DNA of 64,000 bases, from assembly GCA_002633005.1 (NCBI GenBank), contig NMRA01000070.1, positions 876,369-940,368 of the forward strand, in the 5' to 3' direction. The position numbers and the translations under genes are program-made. This DNA comes from Phoronis australis. Taxonomy: Eukaryota; Phoronida; Phoronidae. Numbering within the stretch: the stretch's first letter is position 1; every line of letters starts with the position of its first letter. This document shows positions 48,001 to 60,066 of the stretch, in pieces. The notes beneath the pieces are model-generated. The model ran no database searches. It was not told the origin of the DNA and saw only the letters and a list, made by a program, of their open reading frames with translations.

Positions 48001-50062
48001 GCACATCTGTGAAATAAACGTGAAAACTCGTTAGAATATTTTCAGCACGAGCTATATTGCCCCTTTTCCGAAAATATCGCAATGGCAGTTTTAACATGAC
48101 ATTTCAAATTTTACATAGTGCGCTTGCCCATCAAACGGGGCAGAAATGATTGGAACTCGTGCCGATGTCCACTTGTTGGAAAGTAGAAATAAAAAAAAAT
48201 CATACCTGGATACCTCTTTTGGATATATACAGTTTTCTTGATTACTCGAGAGGTACCCAACTGTTTTGGCCTCTCAAAATTTGGATACTCAAGACAATCC
48301 TTTAGAGGGACGGCACGAATAAAAGGCACGCACTTTTTATATAGTGATCTTCCTTTCGTATATATGTAGGTAGTTTTCCCCACAAAAACACCCTCAAAAA
48401 GAACACACCTGAAACTTTCCATCAACATTCTTAACCAGCCAGTTTTAGGAAAGAATCAAAAATTGTCAAAACACTATTAGGGGAGCAACATGGGTCAAAT
48501 CCGTTTGAAATGCACCAGGTGCTTGTCGTCTACATGACAGTAACCTTTTGCCAAATTTCATGAATATCCATGGACTTAGTAGATATCAAGGCAACCGGAA
48601 AGAAAACTAGAATTACCCGGAACTGACTCCAGTTTGTTCCATAGTCCTCCAAGGTGTACTATCTTCAATAAAAATATGCCAACAATTACACTAGGTGGAG
48701 CCACAAGAGTCGGACGAGTCCGAAAACCATTGTCAGCCGTATCCTTCCCAGTAGGAACGCATAATGATGATGATCCTAAGAAGTGGTTGCCCAATTAATG
48801 CGGAGGCGGACAGGAAAATAAAACTTGGAAATAATAAAAAATTCCAGGAAGTGGCGTACAAAACGTCGAATCCATAGAACATTGGGAAGTGTCATCTTTG
48901 GCGTTACATCGCTGTGTTGATTGCCACCATCATCATACATGTATGTACACTGTACAGAAGTTGCTGGGAAATCTGCTGGTGTTCGGCAGAGGCTCCCAAA
49001 CATGACTGCAGATTATGCTGTGCGTGGGTGCGATAATCAAAATTAGCAACACGATAAGTATGCCTATATTCAGCAGCTACGGTTAATGTTTTGACTTCCA
49101 GACTTAGTAATACATGAAAAATATACCAAGGTGATAAACATTCATTAATAAGTTTATAAAATGCATAATTGTTGATACTTAACGTTATATAAATTCGTTT
49201 CGCCTTAATCTGAAAATAGTTGCTAAAGTGGGCTTAAATGATTTTTGTGAAATTGATCATCTGTTTATTTATTTTACAATGGTTGTCATAAGATCTTTGT
49301 GTCTTTCATATAATTCAATTTCCACTTCAATTTAAACCAACCCCAGCCTTCACTTTGGAAATGTCTCAAAGAGAAATCGAAGCGAGTATTTTTGTAAAGA
49401 CCCGCCCATGAAAATAAGGCCATTCCTTTGAAAACAAGTTACTCTTTGTATTCTAGGCAGAACTGCGCAACGTATGCAAATATTAGTCAAAGAATGATTT
49501 TCTGTAAACACCGAAAACATGTTTCGTCATTCCACCAAGACAAAAATCAATTGGCAGAGATGATATCAGTTTTGCAAAAAACATATCATTTCCATCGTTG
49601 CATACGGATACGTTGATATTTGCAATAAATGTTCAAATCAAATTATTTGGCACAAGTGCACCGTCAAGTTTTCACCAAATACATGTACACTGTACTAACC
49701 AAATTCACAAAGGAATTGCCACCAGAATGACGGGCGCTACTAGCGATCCTTAAGCATAACACTAAGTGCTTGCGGTATTTCGAATTCAGAGCTTGACCTG
49801 AGACCAATAAAACACCAAACCACAGTAGGACACTTACGTATCCCATGTATCTGTTGCAGCCATTCTGTCGGAGCACTCTTGTATGTTTCGAGCAACCTTC
49901 TTTCTTAATGGAAAGAAGGAATCGCTGGCGTACCCATATTCTTGCCAAAGGAAGGTCCTGCAATGTGAACAGTGAAATCTTATTCTGATTGTAATACGAA
50001 GACTGCAAAGTATGGTTGACGACCTTGAACCGTAGTAACTGTTGTTCAATTATATGCTCCAT
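42023..50062 (-). CDS. Large membrane-anchored protein with two A-kinase-anchoring (RII-binding) helix motifs
   Basis: Exon 1 is 50062-49838 (MEHIIEQQLLRF..., 75 codons, phase 0, strong donor TAC|GTAAGTG). It is preceded by a good acceptor (TTGCTTTGCTTAG), so an upstream 5'UTR exon is likely, perhaps ending at a GTAAGTAT donor near 50266. The next exon starts at 46253 (acceptor TCTCTGCTTTAG, phase 0) and runs to the stop at 42023. It opens with ECFRPLFAISIVLIVLWTVI, one membrane segment, then a long polar, Ser/Lys/Gln/Glu-rich and probably disordered chain. Two 12-residue stretches fit the RII-binding consensus: AQTLVKAVLESV (43892-43927) and ASHLVDIIVKES (43514-43549), the latter in IEETASHLV, close to the known AKAP79 helix. 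KVKF at 45044-45055 fits the PP1 RVxF pattern. The C-terminal region has a Cys/His cluster (CQRCNDFV, CGNVGHTC). A 342-bp duplication plus one N at 45078-45762 shifts the frame; discounting it, the protein is about 1,370 residues. Further exons in the 3.6-kb intron cannot be excluded. Confidence 0.75.
45078..45419 (-). repeat. 342-bp direct repeat, allele 1 (coding, assembly duplicate)
   Basis: Identical to 45421-45762 except at five positions. The N at 45420 separates the two copies. Because the offset is 343 bases, the downstream reading frame is lost unless one copy and the N are discounted. Confidence 0.95.
45421..45762 (-). repeat. 342-bp direct repeat, allele 2 (coding, assembly duplicate)
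   Basis: Second copy of the segment. It differs from allele 1 by Ile/Val, Glu/Ala, Gln/His, Glu/Gly and Glu/Asp replacements in the encoded protein. Confidence 0.95.
48470..48780 (+). repeat. Diverged copy of the 2091-3240 repeat family
   Basis: Contains GGGAGCAACATGGGTCAAATC, TTGCCAAATTTCATGAATATCC, ACACTAGGTGGAGCCACAAG and CCTTCCCAGTAGGAACGCATA in the family's order. It lies in the 3.6-kb intron of the AKAP-like gene, between its exons at 49838 and 46253. Confidence 0.45.
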
Positions 50063-53000
50063 ATGTTCGCTAAGCAAAGCAACGTCTCACTCTAATGACC
50101 ACATCCGAAGACGTTCAGATGACTTCTGTAGTCATGTACACCAAGTGATTCTTAGCGGTTATTACGGCATTGATACATGTAATCGTACAGTCGAGAAATG
50201 AACATTTGAACTGTACTTCTGTCGGTAAGGCTGTGATTATTGAGAGTACTTACTGATACTTACCGAAATGCACTGTAATTGCGATAGAATCAAGATATGG
50301 AACGATGTTATGGCAGTTAATATACTCAATCAATATTTAAAGCTGGGTAAATTATTTTCATCAGTTTCATAAAATAAATTTTGTATAGTTCGTTGTGAGA
50401 GTGTTGCCATTCAAGTTAGGGTCCTTTTCTTGTCCACGCGAACATTTACTAGTTCCATATTTGATGGAGTTATAGCTAAATTCACGAGTTTATCTAATGA
50501 CCTAGTAAAACCTTGTTATTGTAGAAAGGTCCCTCTGTGCGGGTAAATGTGCCATCCAGAGCTCTCTTTTAACTTTCAAGTCCAGGCAATCCACACCACT
50601 TGACCTATTCCCAGATGTCTGGACCAGGTGGTCTCAGGGGAAGCAGTGTGGTCGACCCAAAGCAATCCCTACTTGCTGATGTCCAACTCGTGACTCAAAA
50701 ACATTCACGGCACTGCCTCAACTTCACTGGTGGAAAATCTCTGATCTCTGATAGAGAAGAATCTGGAGAGTTAGACTGACCTCGTTCGTGGTGTTCTCAT
50801 TGGCACCTCATTCATCAAAAACAGACCTATTGTACTACTTGTTTCTACCACTCTGTTCTTGACGGTCTATGGTAATTTGAAAGGTTAAGTATCCAAAGCT
50901 TATAGAAGGCTCTCTAGCAACAAGGCACTTCGAATCTATGCAATCCTAGCTGAGCCTTGTTTATCAGGTGGCCCTCTTCAAATCAGCCATTTGTAAGACG
51001 GCAGTTCCTCACCATGTAGACAAGAGTAAGTATTTTTCAGAAGTTCAGGAATGGTTTAGTCATTCATCTACGTATTCGAAAGGGATATTCGAGTGACTGT
51101 GATAAGTACTATTCTATATTGTTTGCTCTTTATAACCAACCATATGCCTGTTTGGCTGCTACAAACTACACCAATGTACACCCGTGGCCAAGAAGTGCTT
51201 TCTGGGAATCAATCTGATTACTTGTACAGCTGCGCTACAACAAACACCTGAAGAACTTTATGAGGAGCAAAGAGAACCTTCTGCACAATGTCTGTGGACC
51301 TGAGCGAGGTGTTGGGTTTCGAATGAATTTGGGTTATGTTGCCACGACAATGCCATCACCAAGGTCCTTGTGCTTCATCCTGGCATGCAGATTTACAATC
51401 ATCACGACAGTGTCTGCTTTTAACCCTTTCCATCACCCTGCAGGCTGAAGTAGGTCCATATTATAAAACCATCTCTCTTTGCCACGCAGTCAGAGGCTAT
51501 CTGATTCCGCTGTATTACAATCAACGTACACGTTTGACACCATGTTGTCAGAAGACCTTACAACTTCTAAATCTGCATGCAAAGATGAAGGTTTACAACA
51601 GGTGACGTTATGTTTGCAGATGACTCTGCATCTGACTAGACCCAAACGAAACGAGAAAATGAACCTTTATGGAGTTGCAAAAACTTTACTTTCGATATCG
51701 GCTCACAAATGAGACGAATGAGTCTACCAGCCTACTGCTGGAGCCCTTAACGTTGATCCACACGTCACCTTATCCCGAGAAACACCTTACTCAGTCACAC
51801 CGACTATCGTGTTTTTTGCAGTCAACTTCAATACAGACGTATCTAATCGAATCTGCCGTGAACGCCCAGGTTCGTCAGATTTCCAAATACCACGTGAGAG
51901 TGCAAGTGGATAACTCTCCAGACAACCATGGTTTAACACCGAGCTGATGTACTTTCCGTTGCTTAACGTGTCAGTAAGGCATGTGCTGCTTACAGTCATC
52001 GTGTCAAATACACAGTTTTTCATGTACCGCCCCATAAATTGCTAAAGATTATATGGCGGAATAAAGTACCGGACACAATGTCACTGGTCCTTCACGAAAA
52101 CGATGGCGAAAGCATGCTTCGTCGAATTCAGTTTACAATGCGGATGTTTTTCGTGTTCAAGACGACACTCTAAGAGATTGATGTGGTGACGGCTGTGCTG
52201 CGGAACGCCCGTGCATGTTGGTCTGTGGGTGACCTAAAGGGGTTCACAAAATATTGTTTGACAAAAGACTGCAATCTAGATCATTAATCATGACGTACTG
52301 ACTGTGAACAGACGTCACTCCAAAAGACAACTGTCAATCAAACAAGCTTTAGCTGGAAAACCGTTGCATCGAAAGCGCCGTACAGTAACGTTAAATTCCT
52401 AAAAGTGGACAAAATTCTTGCTGGTCATTTGGCAACCTTCCATTTTGCTCCCTTGCTGCAACCGTCATCGTTCTGCCCTCTTTGTGACACCAGCGTCGTC
52501 CTTTGATTTAAGCGATAGCCAGTATTTGGAATACACTGGCTTTTCAAGAAATAAAATTCATGAAATTTTTGCTTGCCTTAGTCAGGACTTTCGTGGCAAG
52601 TTAACGGGAAAACAGGTATTCATAATCTTAGTCTGGTTTTCTTTTGAGCCTGCTTACTTTGAGCGACTGGTTTGACACATCGGGTATTTTTGCAATATCT
52701 CTTCAATTCCCTAACACACGAAAAACACCTGCATTTATGAGATGCGATAGGCTGGTTGAAACTGGGTGATATGACAAATGATATTCTATTTCGTGAATTG
52801 CAGCTCTGTTTTGAATGACCAGCCTTAATTACACACTCATTTAATGTTATCTTTGACTGAGTAAAATGGGTAAAAAAATACAGTGTAATTAAAATTATCA
52901 AGTGGTCAATTTTGCAACATCTTAACTGCCTCATTGTTCGTTTTTTACTTCAAAATAACTTTATATTTGTACCACTCTAGCTAAAGTAAGGATATGAATT

Positions 53001-53093
53001 TACCACCATCTTTTGAAACCGCTATCTTCATATGAAAAGCTTGAATCCATGTTTTTAAATGACACTGCGCAAGCGGCAGGCATTGGGACAAAT
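50063..53093. other. Upstream of the AKAP-like gene; no supported gene
   Basis: A possible 5'UTR exon end lies near 50266 (minus). 50500-52400 is less AT-rich, with many short ORFs in all frames and no consistent protein; it may be a decayed mobile element. Confidence 0.4.
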
Positions 53094-53426
53094 ATGGCGA
53101 CCAACAAAACGCCATCTGCGAGAGTGAAACTTTTCAATATCGCGTTAGCGAGAACTAGAGCTATGGTTTTTCCAAAACACATTCTTTCCGTGATTTGCTT
53201 ATGCATATTCCATGGATTAGGCACGGTCATCGACTTAGATACTTTCGACAGCTTCAACTGCAAAAATGACGATGCAAACTGTGACGTCATTTCATCCAGT
53301 CAGAGTAGTACTGTGTCAAAAACTTTTGATAATGAAAACAAGTTTAGTTTTTACAGTCGTGTCCAAACTTTTGATAATGAAAACAAGTTTAGTTTTTACA
53401 GTCATCGAAAGGTTCTTGGCACATGA
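53094..53426 (+). CDS. Weak candidate: 110-codon ORF with one hydrophobic segment and an internal 15-residue repeat
   Basis: ATG at 53094 sits in a good context (AAATATGGCGA). The product starts MATNKTPSARVKLFNIALAR and has a hydrophobic stretch (HILSVICLCIFHGLGTVI) that could be a signal anchor. It ends with two copies of TFDNENKFSFYS created by a 45-bp tandem duplication. It could be an isolated ORF or the first exon of a type II membrane protein. The opposite strand is also open here, which weakens the case. Confidence 0.25.
   Translation: MATNKTPSARVKLFNIALARTRAMVFPKHILSVICLCIFHGLGTVIDLDTFDSFNCKNDDANCDVISSSQSSTVSKTFDNENKFSFYSRVQTFDNENKFSFYSHRKVLGT
53312..53401 (+). repeat. 45-bp tandem duplication
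   Basis: ACTTTTGATAATGAAAACAAG plus TTTAGTTTTTACAGTC occurs twice at a 45-base period, which keeps the plus-strand frame of the small candidate ORF. Confidence 0.85.
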
Positions 53427-56400
53427 ACATCAACTATGTGAAACAAGTAAGATACTCTACTGGGAGTTTTTGATTGAATAGCTCATATTAAACATTCGTT
53501 ACGTGTTTATCCAGCACTGTGCCACTATGTGGCTGCTGCTGTCTCATTGTGCAGGTGAGAAATAACGACGACGCAATCTTTAGAGGGTGTCTCATCGGAT
53601 GAAATTTTGCTAGCAATCTACTGCCCAACCCTAGCCCTGCTAAACGTGCTACGTTTTTAATTTTGTTAGAAGTCGATGTTTGCTTCGAATTATTCAGTTG
53701 TGTGGTACACTGCAGTTATTACAGGATTTTGGATGCCGACGCACACCTAAGTACATGTAGAGGTGAGTCCTTTCTTCACGTCCTTATCAAAACGAAAGGT
53801 TTCATAGACTTTCCAACTCGACTGCACTACTTATGATAACTGAAAATTGATTATGCTACTTATTCTTAATTGGTTATTTCATAGAAAAAAAATCTGGCGT
53901 AGAAAATTAGGACCAAAAACCTCAAATTTGACAAATTTCTCACCGAAATTACCACATCTTTGCAAATGCTACCACAATTTGACTCTCAACTCTAAAAATG
54001 TATGTCATAATATGCCCTTTACCAGCTGCTTGCTTGGCAATTTCAAATTGTTTGACAGCCAACTGAATTCGCACCAGGGTTTGAAAGCAAACTGCAGCCA
54101 CAATTTTGCATCAAAAGTATATCGCGACTAAAATTTTTTTTCTCATTCAAAAGCACAAGCAAATCAGTTTCCTTAAAATTATTTCAACGCATGACTTGGC
54201 ACTACAAGTAGGTACTTCCTGTCCTCTAGTGGCCACTTGTATCCGGCACCACGTGATCAACCCCCATGCTGCTAGTCTTACGTGACCTGGAATGGAGCCC
54301 TCGGACCTTATCAGTTATGGATAGATCCGACATGTCAGTCAAGTTACACGTAATGGTGACCACTGTAGGAGGCCAAAGCGTAAAATTCAAGGACAAACGT
54401 TTTTCAATGCAAGATTTAAGAATGGGCCAAAACTTTGTGTTCACCCTGCAAGTCCAAAAATACCTTAACACTAGAATTTCCACTCTTACAAGAATTAAAA
54501 TCAGTTAAAACACTATTTTCCCTTTGCGAGACCAAACTAAATCAAGATAAAAATTTATGACGTGTTCAACAATCTGTCTCGCTGACAACACTCATATAAT
54601 GCACTGATGATTAGACTGAATGTCTATTGTTTTTTCCAAGCTTGATAACGTAAGCCAGTGAACACATGGGTACATTGGACTTGACGGCGCCTAAGTATTA
54701 TAGAGACACAGCGGATCGTCAAGGGAGAATACGTGTAGTTCTGGCGTGATTATTGTTCGGTCCTGGTGTGATAAAATTTTGGTCCAGGCGTTATAATAAT
54801 TTTTGGTCATGACATGTTAAAATTTTGTCCTGCAGAGCTTCTAATTTTTTAATATAAGATATGAGTCCTGGACGTTTTTCTCTTTGGCTTCAAATTGAAT
54901 ACAATCGTTCAGAAGAGCAACAATTATAAATTTAGTTCAACCATCAATTGGTGAAGTCTTTGCGTTGGATCACATGCTTGTTACCGAGGACATACCACTT
55001 CATGTAACAGTTGGTGTCAGAAATTTCCCATAACAATTCCAGTAATACATGTACGCACGCCGCTGAGAGTCCATTATAGTCAAGCCGTGTCAATAATCTT
55101 TCTAGTTGTTTTTGTTGTACACAGAAAGACACATACATTAAAATCACAACTGCCTCCGTTTTGTGCTGATGCCGGTCTTTATACTTTGGTGGTTTGCGTT
55201 CAAAACTGTCAGAATTCTGCCAAGTAAATTTCTCCTCCGCAAGCCTCCAATGGATAAACTGATCAGCGCCATCTTGAGGCTTGGTGGTCGAGGCTGATGT
55301 CTTGCAAACAACGGTCAAATATCAGGACTTGTAAACAAGTCATCAAAACCGTACCGTTTTTTGTTGTTTTATAGCTTTCGTCAAAGCTGTTGATTTCAGG
55401 AAGTCTACCACATTGTATACATTTTTTATAGTCAAATCTTTCATTTCTCAAAAGAAAGAAAATATCCGTTTAATGATAACTTTCTAACAATGGAAAGTGT
55501 ACAACATTCACACACCATTCATACACCCACGCACATTTAATGAATAAGTTACTTCACAAATTATACAAGTACATGTATACAAGTGCCAGAAAATGTATAT
55601 CTAAGCGTTCACAGAGGGCCTCCCAAATGGTGAAACTCAAGGGCTTTTTAACACTGATAACCAGCTTTCGTCTAACTTTGATATAATGATACAAGGAATG
55701 TATATTTTTTTAAATATAGGCTTTCTGTGGTCCAAAATTGACTAAAATATAAAGTACTGGCATAAAGTTAGTACATTATTCATCTCTTCAAAATTAGGTT
55801 CAAAATACGCATTTAATTTTTTTTTTATGCTTTGTTCAGCTACAGGATGTGTACTACTTAAAGATTGAGCTTTGGACCAGAGCGCCTGTACAATGTACAA
55901 GTGAACTATCACAAAACATATCATCTGAAGTTTCAATACCATTACACGACAAATAACTATTGCATGTATCTCTTACCATCTTCATCTTTTTAGGAGATGC
56001 GTTGTGCCTAACAGGATGAACTCTTCCAAGACAAATTCATGGACGACTTTCAGTACAGCCAGATTAGTACACAATCAACTAAAAATGTAGCTTTTTATGT
56101 AAAATGATTTCCCAACATGATGTAGAACACAGCTTAAATTCGTTCCCATTCAGACTTGTATTCCTTCTCTAAGTTAAAACTTTTAAATATTATTATGTGC
56201 ATAAAAAGTTCTACTTAATCTTCATTAAAGCACATTGTTGTAACCAACTCGAAAATTTGTATCTTTGTCTCATACTTCCTAAGACAAAATCTTGTTTTAA
56301 ATTTCTATTATATCATTTACATACACTATACCTGCCTTGTACAACCCACTGGAAAACACAGATTTGCCATCAATCAAAATATATTTCTTGTTTTATATTA

Positions 56401-57126
56401 ACTGACTAATAATATCAATCTTGTTGTGTGAGACAACGTTAACATTCTCCCACGCACTCAGCAAGTCACAATAAAAGTTGGTGGTATCGTTCAAAGGCAA
56501 CAAATTAGTTGAAAAAATATTTAAAAAGTAATGCGTCCCCAAACCTGTAAAAAGTAATTTGGAAAGGTTTTTCCAGGTTTGTCCTCTTCTACATAACGCT
56601 GAACCCATTTCACTGGGTTATACATGTACAATGTACATGTAAGTATTATTTACATGTACATTGTGTATATGCGGTACTTGCAAGCCACCATCTGCACGGG
56701 TATTTTACTGCCACACTTCTCACTCTAGGAGTCTTATTTTGCCAAACAAAATTGGATATCGAAGAATTGGTCTTTTCTCCTCAAAAACTATCAACACTCA
56801 AATTATTGATAGCATAAACGATTTTAGATAAGGCGAAATTTTTTACAACATCTATTCTGTCCAATAAACTAATATTAACCGTAGATAGGTGTTTCGCCTG
56901 TAAAACCGATCTCCCCAGACTAGTCTTAGTCCGTTATAGGAGAATTTTAGATTTGAGACCTAAAACCAAATACATGTACACCCTGGCGTATATTTTGAAC
57001 TGAAGATTGTCTCGGGTGTGTCAAAACTCAAGCTGGCAATGGAAAATACACATTATTTTCGATGTATGAATGTCCCACTGCTAAAAGATAATGGTTGAAA
57101 CGTATACCCAAAGAAACTGCGGGTTT
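53427..57126. other. Intergenic, no supported gene
   Basis: Includes the minisatellite at 54758-54836. Minus-strand peptides at 54944-55446 look partly protein-like, but joining them needs a 54-base intron. Confidence 0.4.
54758..54836. repeat. Irregular AT-rich minisatellite, 22-27-bp unit
   Basis: Units begin GGTCCTGGTGTGATAAAATT, GGTCCAGGCGTTATAATAAT, GGTCATGACATGTTAAAATT, then a decayed GTCCTGCAG. Confidence 0.55.
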
Positions 57127-57341
57127 TTAGTCAATCATTTCCCAAATGTACTGCTTGGTTTTATCTGCGTAAAGTTGTTCCAGGTCCATGCGTTCACCTG
57201 CTGTAACTACTGACAGTCCTGTCTGCAGAAAACTCCGTAGGGTCATATTAAAAAGCAGGGTTTGGATGTTTGCTCTGAATAGAATTTTGAGGTACCAAAG
57301 TGAACCTTCATGGACCAAGAGTACCTCCCCGGGATCAGTCT
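57127..57341 (-). CDS. Probable 3'-terminal exon of an unidentified protein
   Basis: After an AG acceptor (ATTGCTAG) the frame entered in phase 1 reads 71 codons to a stop. It includes GEVLLVHEGSLWYLKILFRA, TLLFNMTLRSFLQTGLSVV and ERMDLEQLYADKTKQYIW followed by EMID and stop. The composition (amphipathic helices, a C-terminal acidic/aromatic end) looks like real protein. The codons avoid the AT-richness of flanking DNA. The acceptor lacks a good pyrimidine tract and no upstream exon was identified. I do not recognise the family. Confidence 0.35.
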
Positions 57342-58373
57342 CTAGCAATTATCCAATTATCGCATGCTTTGTCTGGTCAGTTTTCGATGAACCATTCAGA
57401 TGTCCAACTATACCACAAACGGGCCAACTGCACTGACTTCAATAATTTACTGTTGCACATAAAACATGTGCTAGACCTCACTGCAGACGATCATTAGGCG
57501 TCAAAAAGAAAGTCAAACTGAAACTGAAACAAAATCACTTCATCCCTACGTGTTACGGATAATTTATTTTACTTAATTTTGTAGCATTTTCTAGTATGTG
57601 GTGTAACAACCATCATTGATCATAAACAAATTTTCAAACTGAATGTTTTAGCGAAGACAGATTTTTTTCATTGTAAGTTGTGCTAACTGTACCAGCGAGC
57701 CTAATCGTGTCACCGAAATTAAACTGATCTGCAACAACGTAGGGCATCCACGGATACTGGTACCCCTGTCTTACGGTGAATCCTCACTCTCGAAACTAAA
57801 TCGTCAGTGTGCGTTCTTTTTCCCGTGACTGCAAGGATAATCGTGACATCTTGAAACTTTTCGTGTATTTTATATGTTGTCTGACATTTGCTTTAAGTCG
57901 CGTTTATATAACCTCGCCTATGGCCTATAACTTAGGAAACCCTCAAGAGGTCTTACAAAACCCACGCGAACACCGTAACAACCACCGTGACGTCTGGGGC
58001 AGAATAACAAACCCCTATTGTCTCTTAAGTTTCATTCGTTGCTTGCCACGCCTTTTCCAGGTATACATGTACGTATTTGAAACGTACATGTAGTATCCTG
58101 CTTGCATTTTGTGACACCCCGTGTTTTAAAAAGACTTGCGGATCCGTGTTTCTATTTTCGTCCAAGTGTGGATAGAAATATAATGCATAGAGGAAACGGT
58201 TCCCGTTACAATTTGATTATTAGTTCAAGTGGACAATGCCACGCCACATTTGAGTTTTTCCAAGTTTGACGACTTGTATCTGGGTTACAGAATAGCGTAA
58301 ATAGAACCTTGAGGAGTGGACAATGCAAATCTCTTTCGACCCTGATATTGAAAATTTGAAGAGTTTTGTTCAA

Positions 58374-58397
58374 GGGGGGGGGGGGGNGGGGGGGGGG
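58374..58397. repeat. Poly-G tract with an N
   Basis: A run of G interrupted by one N at 58387; true length uncertain. No gene evidence around it. Confidence 0.9.
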
Positions 58398-58906
58398 TGC
58401 ATACCTGAAAGTGTGGCTATCTCGAAGAATGTTTTGCAAAAACAAAGTCATCGAGTGAGGGCACGGTTGATTAAATTAATTAACCAAATACCTGCAAGTG
58501 TGACGTGTCATTCATGCAGTAGAGATAATGCGCTTGAATGTCCAGCTGTTGTCTGGGCGAGAAGATGTGGCGAATTAATTAGTATGAAACTCACTGCGGT
58601 CAATTAATACGTTTTGTGTCAAATAGTCGCGTAACGAGCTCTACCAACACTAGCGTCTAATGACTTTGGCCCGAGTAGTGCACATTAAAGCGTTAGTTTT
58701 AGTTCGTTACTTCCCGTATCTGATATAATATTAGGCCGTTATAAACCATCTCCCACCCTGAAACCGGCTATGCAACAAAGAATACGCTGCAGTTCTTTCC
58801 GAACCCCCAAAATCACATGGTATTTGAAGTGAGAAACATTATGATATCAACTTCATAATTGGGGCGGGGGTTAATTTTAACCAATTGGATTAAGGAGAGA
58901 TCAAAT

Positions 58907-58983
58907 TATGCTCCCTCTGCGTCAGCTTACACGGTGCAAACTATGCTCCCTGGGCGTCAGCTTACACGGTGCAAACTATGCTC
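58907..58983. repeat. 35-bp tandem repeat, two copies plus start of a third
   Basis: TATGCTCCCTCTGCGTCAGC TTACACGGTGCAAAC repeats at 58942 with a three-base change, and TATGCTC begins again at 58977. Confidence 0.8.
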
Positions 58984-59814
58984 TATTTGATGGTCTTTAA
59001 TTTCAAATTAACCTTATTAAAATATCGAGCACTCGAGCCCAAACATAACTGGAACTTTCCAGGTGACGATCTTAATGCAAGGTTATTTGTTCACTGCGAA
59101 ACATGTATCTGGCAGGGGGATCCGGTCTCATTGGACCCCTCTTGGGTCACCGCGTGGTCTTTAAGCTTTTGCTAGTGGCGTAGCAACATTAGTTTGCAGC
59201 TCCTCGTTTGTTCCCGGTTTGTGTTGTTCCTGTTTCCTCCCGTACACTATGAGTTCGATAGGTCACAATGTTGCACTGATGACATTCTGTTAGGTTTAAC
59301 GCATGGATGATACAGTATGACATTTGGCTTCATGATATTTCGAAATAACACTGCATGACGTGGGAGATCCATTAACTGTGTAAAGCTTAACTGTGCAATA
59401 CCAAATAGAATTCTGATCATTTCAATTGCGTCAATACATACATGTATGCTGTCATCGTTCTGGTATATAAGTTTTCATTACTCTGAGCGAAAACCGAGCA
59501 AACAGTGATACAAATCGTGAAAAACATACCTATATAATGTTTTCTTATTCTTATTATTGGTCAGGAAATACAGTCAGTGACTTTTACTTTCTATAAACAT
59601 TTCTGCAAAATAAATTTGGTGATCTGATGAATCAACGTTGTAAGTGAATGCCACGACAAAACTCGTTGTACATTTAATGCCGGCATTATGCGGACGTAGT
59701 GAACTACACGTATCGACATTAATGGACAGATGGTGTATCACGTGATGCTCTGACGGCACCAAGCGTTTAAAAGTTTTCCCGAAGTGGATTTACGTTAGAG
59801 TTGTTTTGGTTTTT

Positions 59815-59868
59815 TGCAATTGAACAACACTTTATGGAACGGAGTCGAATTCAGCATTGTTTGAATTG
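59815..59868 (+). other. Probable 5'UTR exon end of the LRR gene
   Basis: A clear donor (TTGAATTG|GTAAGAAC) ends an exon at 59868, about 200 bases before the LRR coding exon's acceptor. There is no open frame to the LRR start, so this would be untranslated leader. A weak TATA-like TTTAAAAG lies near 59765. The exon's 5' end is not defined by sequence and the start given here is arbitrary. Confidence 0.45.
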
Positions 59869-60066
59869 GTAAGAACAAATATGAAATGATTTACTGCATC
59901 TTTAGTTGATCCGTTTTGTAAATACTTAATGCTACTCACAAGTGAAGACCGTCATGTTCATGCGTTTGAAGGTAAAAATCCGGTACGATAACTATTATTT
60001 CACAATATTCAATACCACTGCAAATCAATAGAATTAAACATCTGTCCATGCTTTGTATTTTTTCAG

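Noticed and set aside
48111-48428. Candidate exon in the AKAP-like gene intron (acceptor near 48415, donor CCAG|GTATG)
   Set aside because: Its phases (2 in, 1 out) do not fit the flanking exons, which join directly in phase 0.
54944-55446. Possible minus-strand gene MKDLTIKNVYNVVDFLK joined to TSASTTKPQDGADQF
   Set aside because: It requires a 54-base intron and has no recognised homolog.
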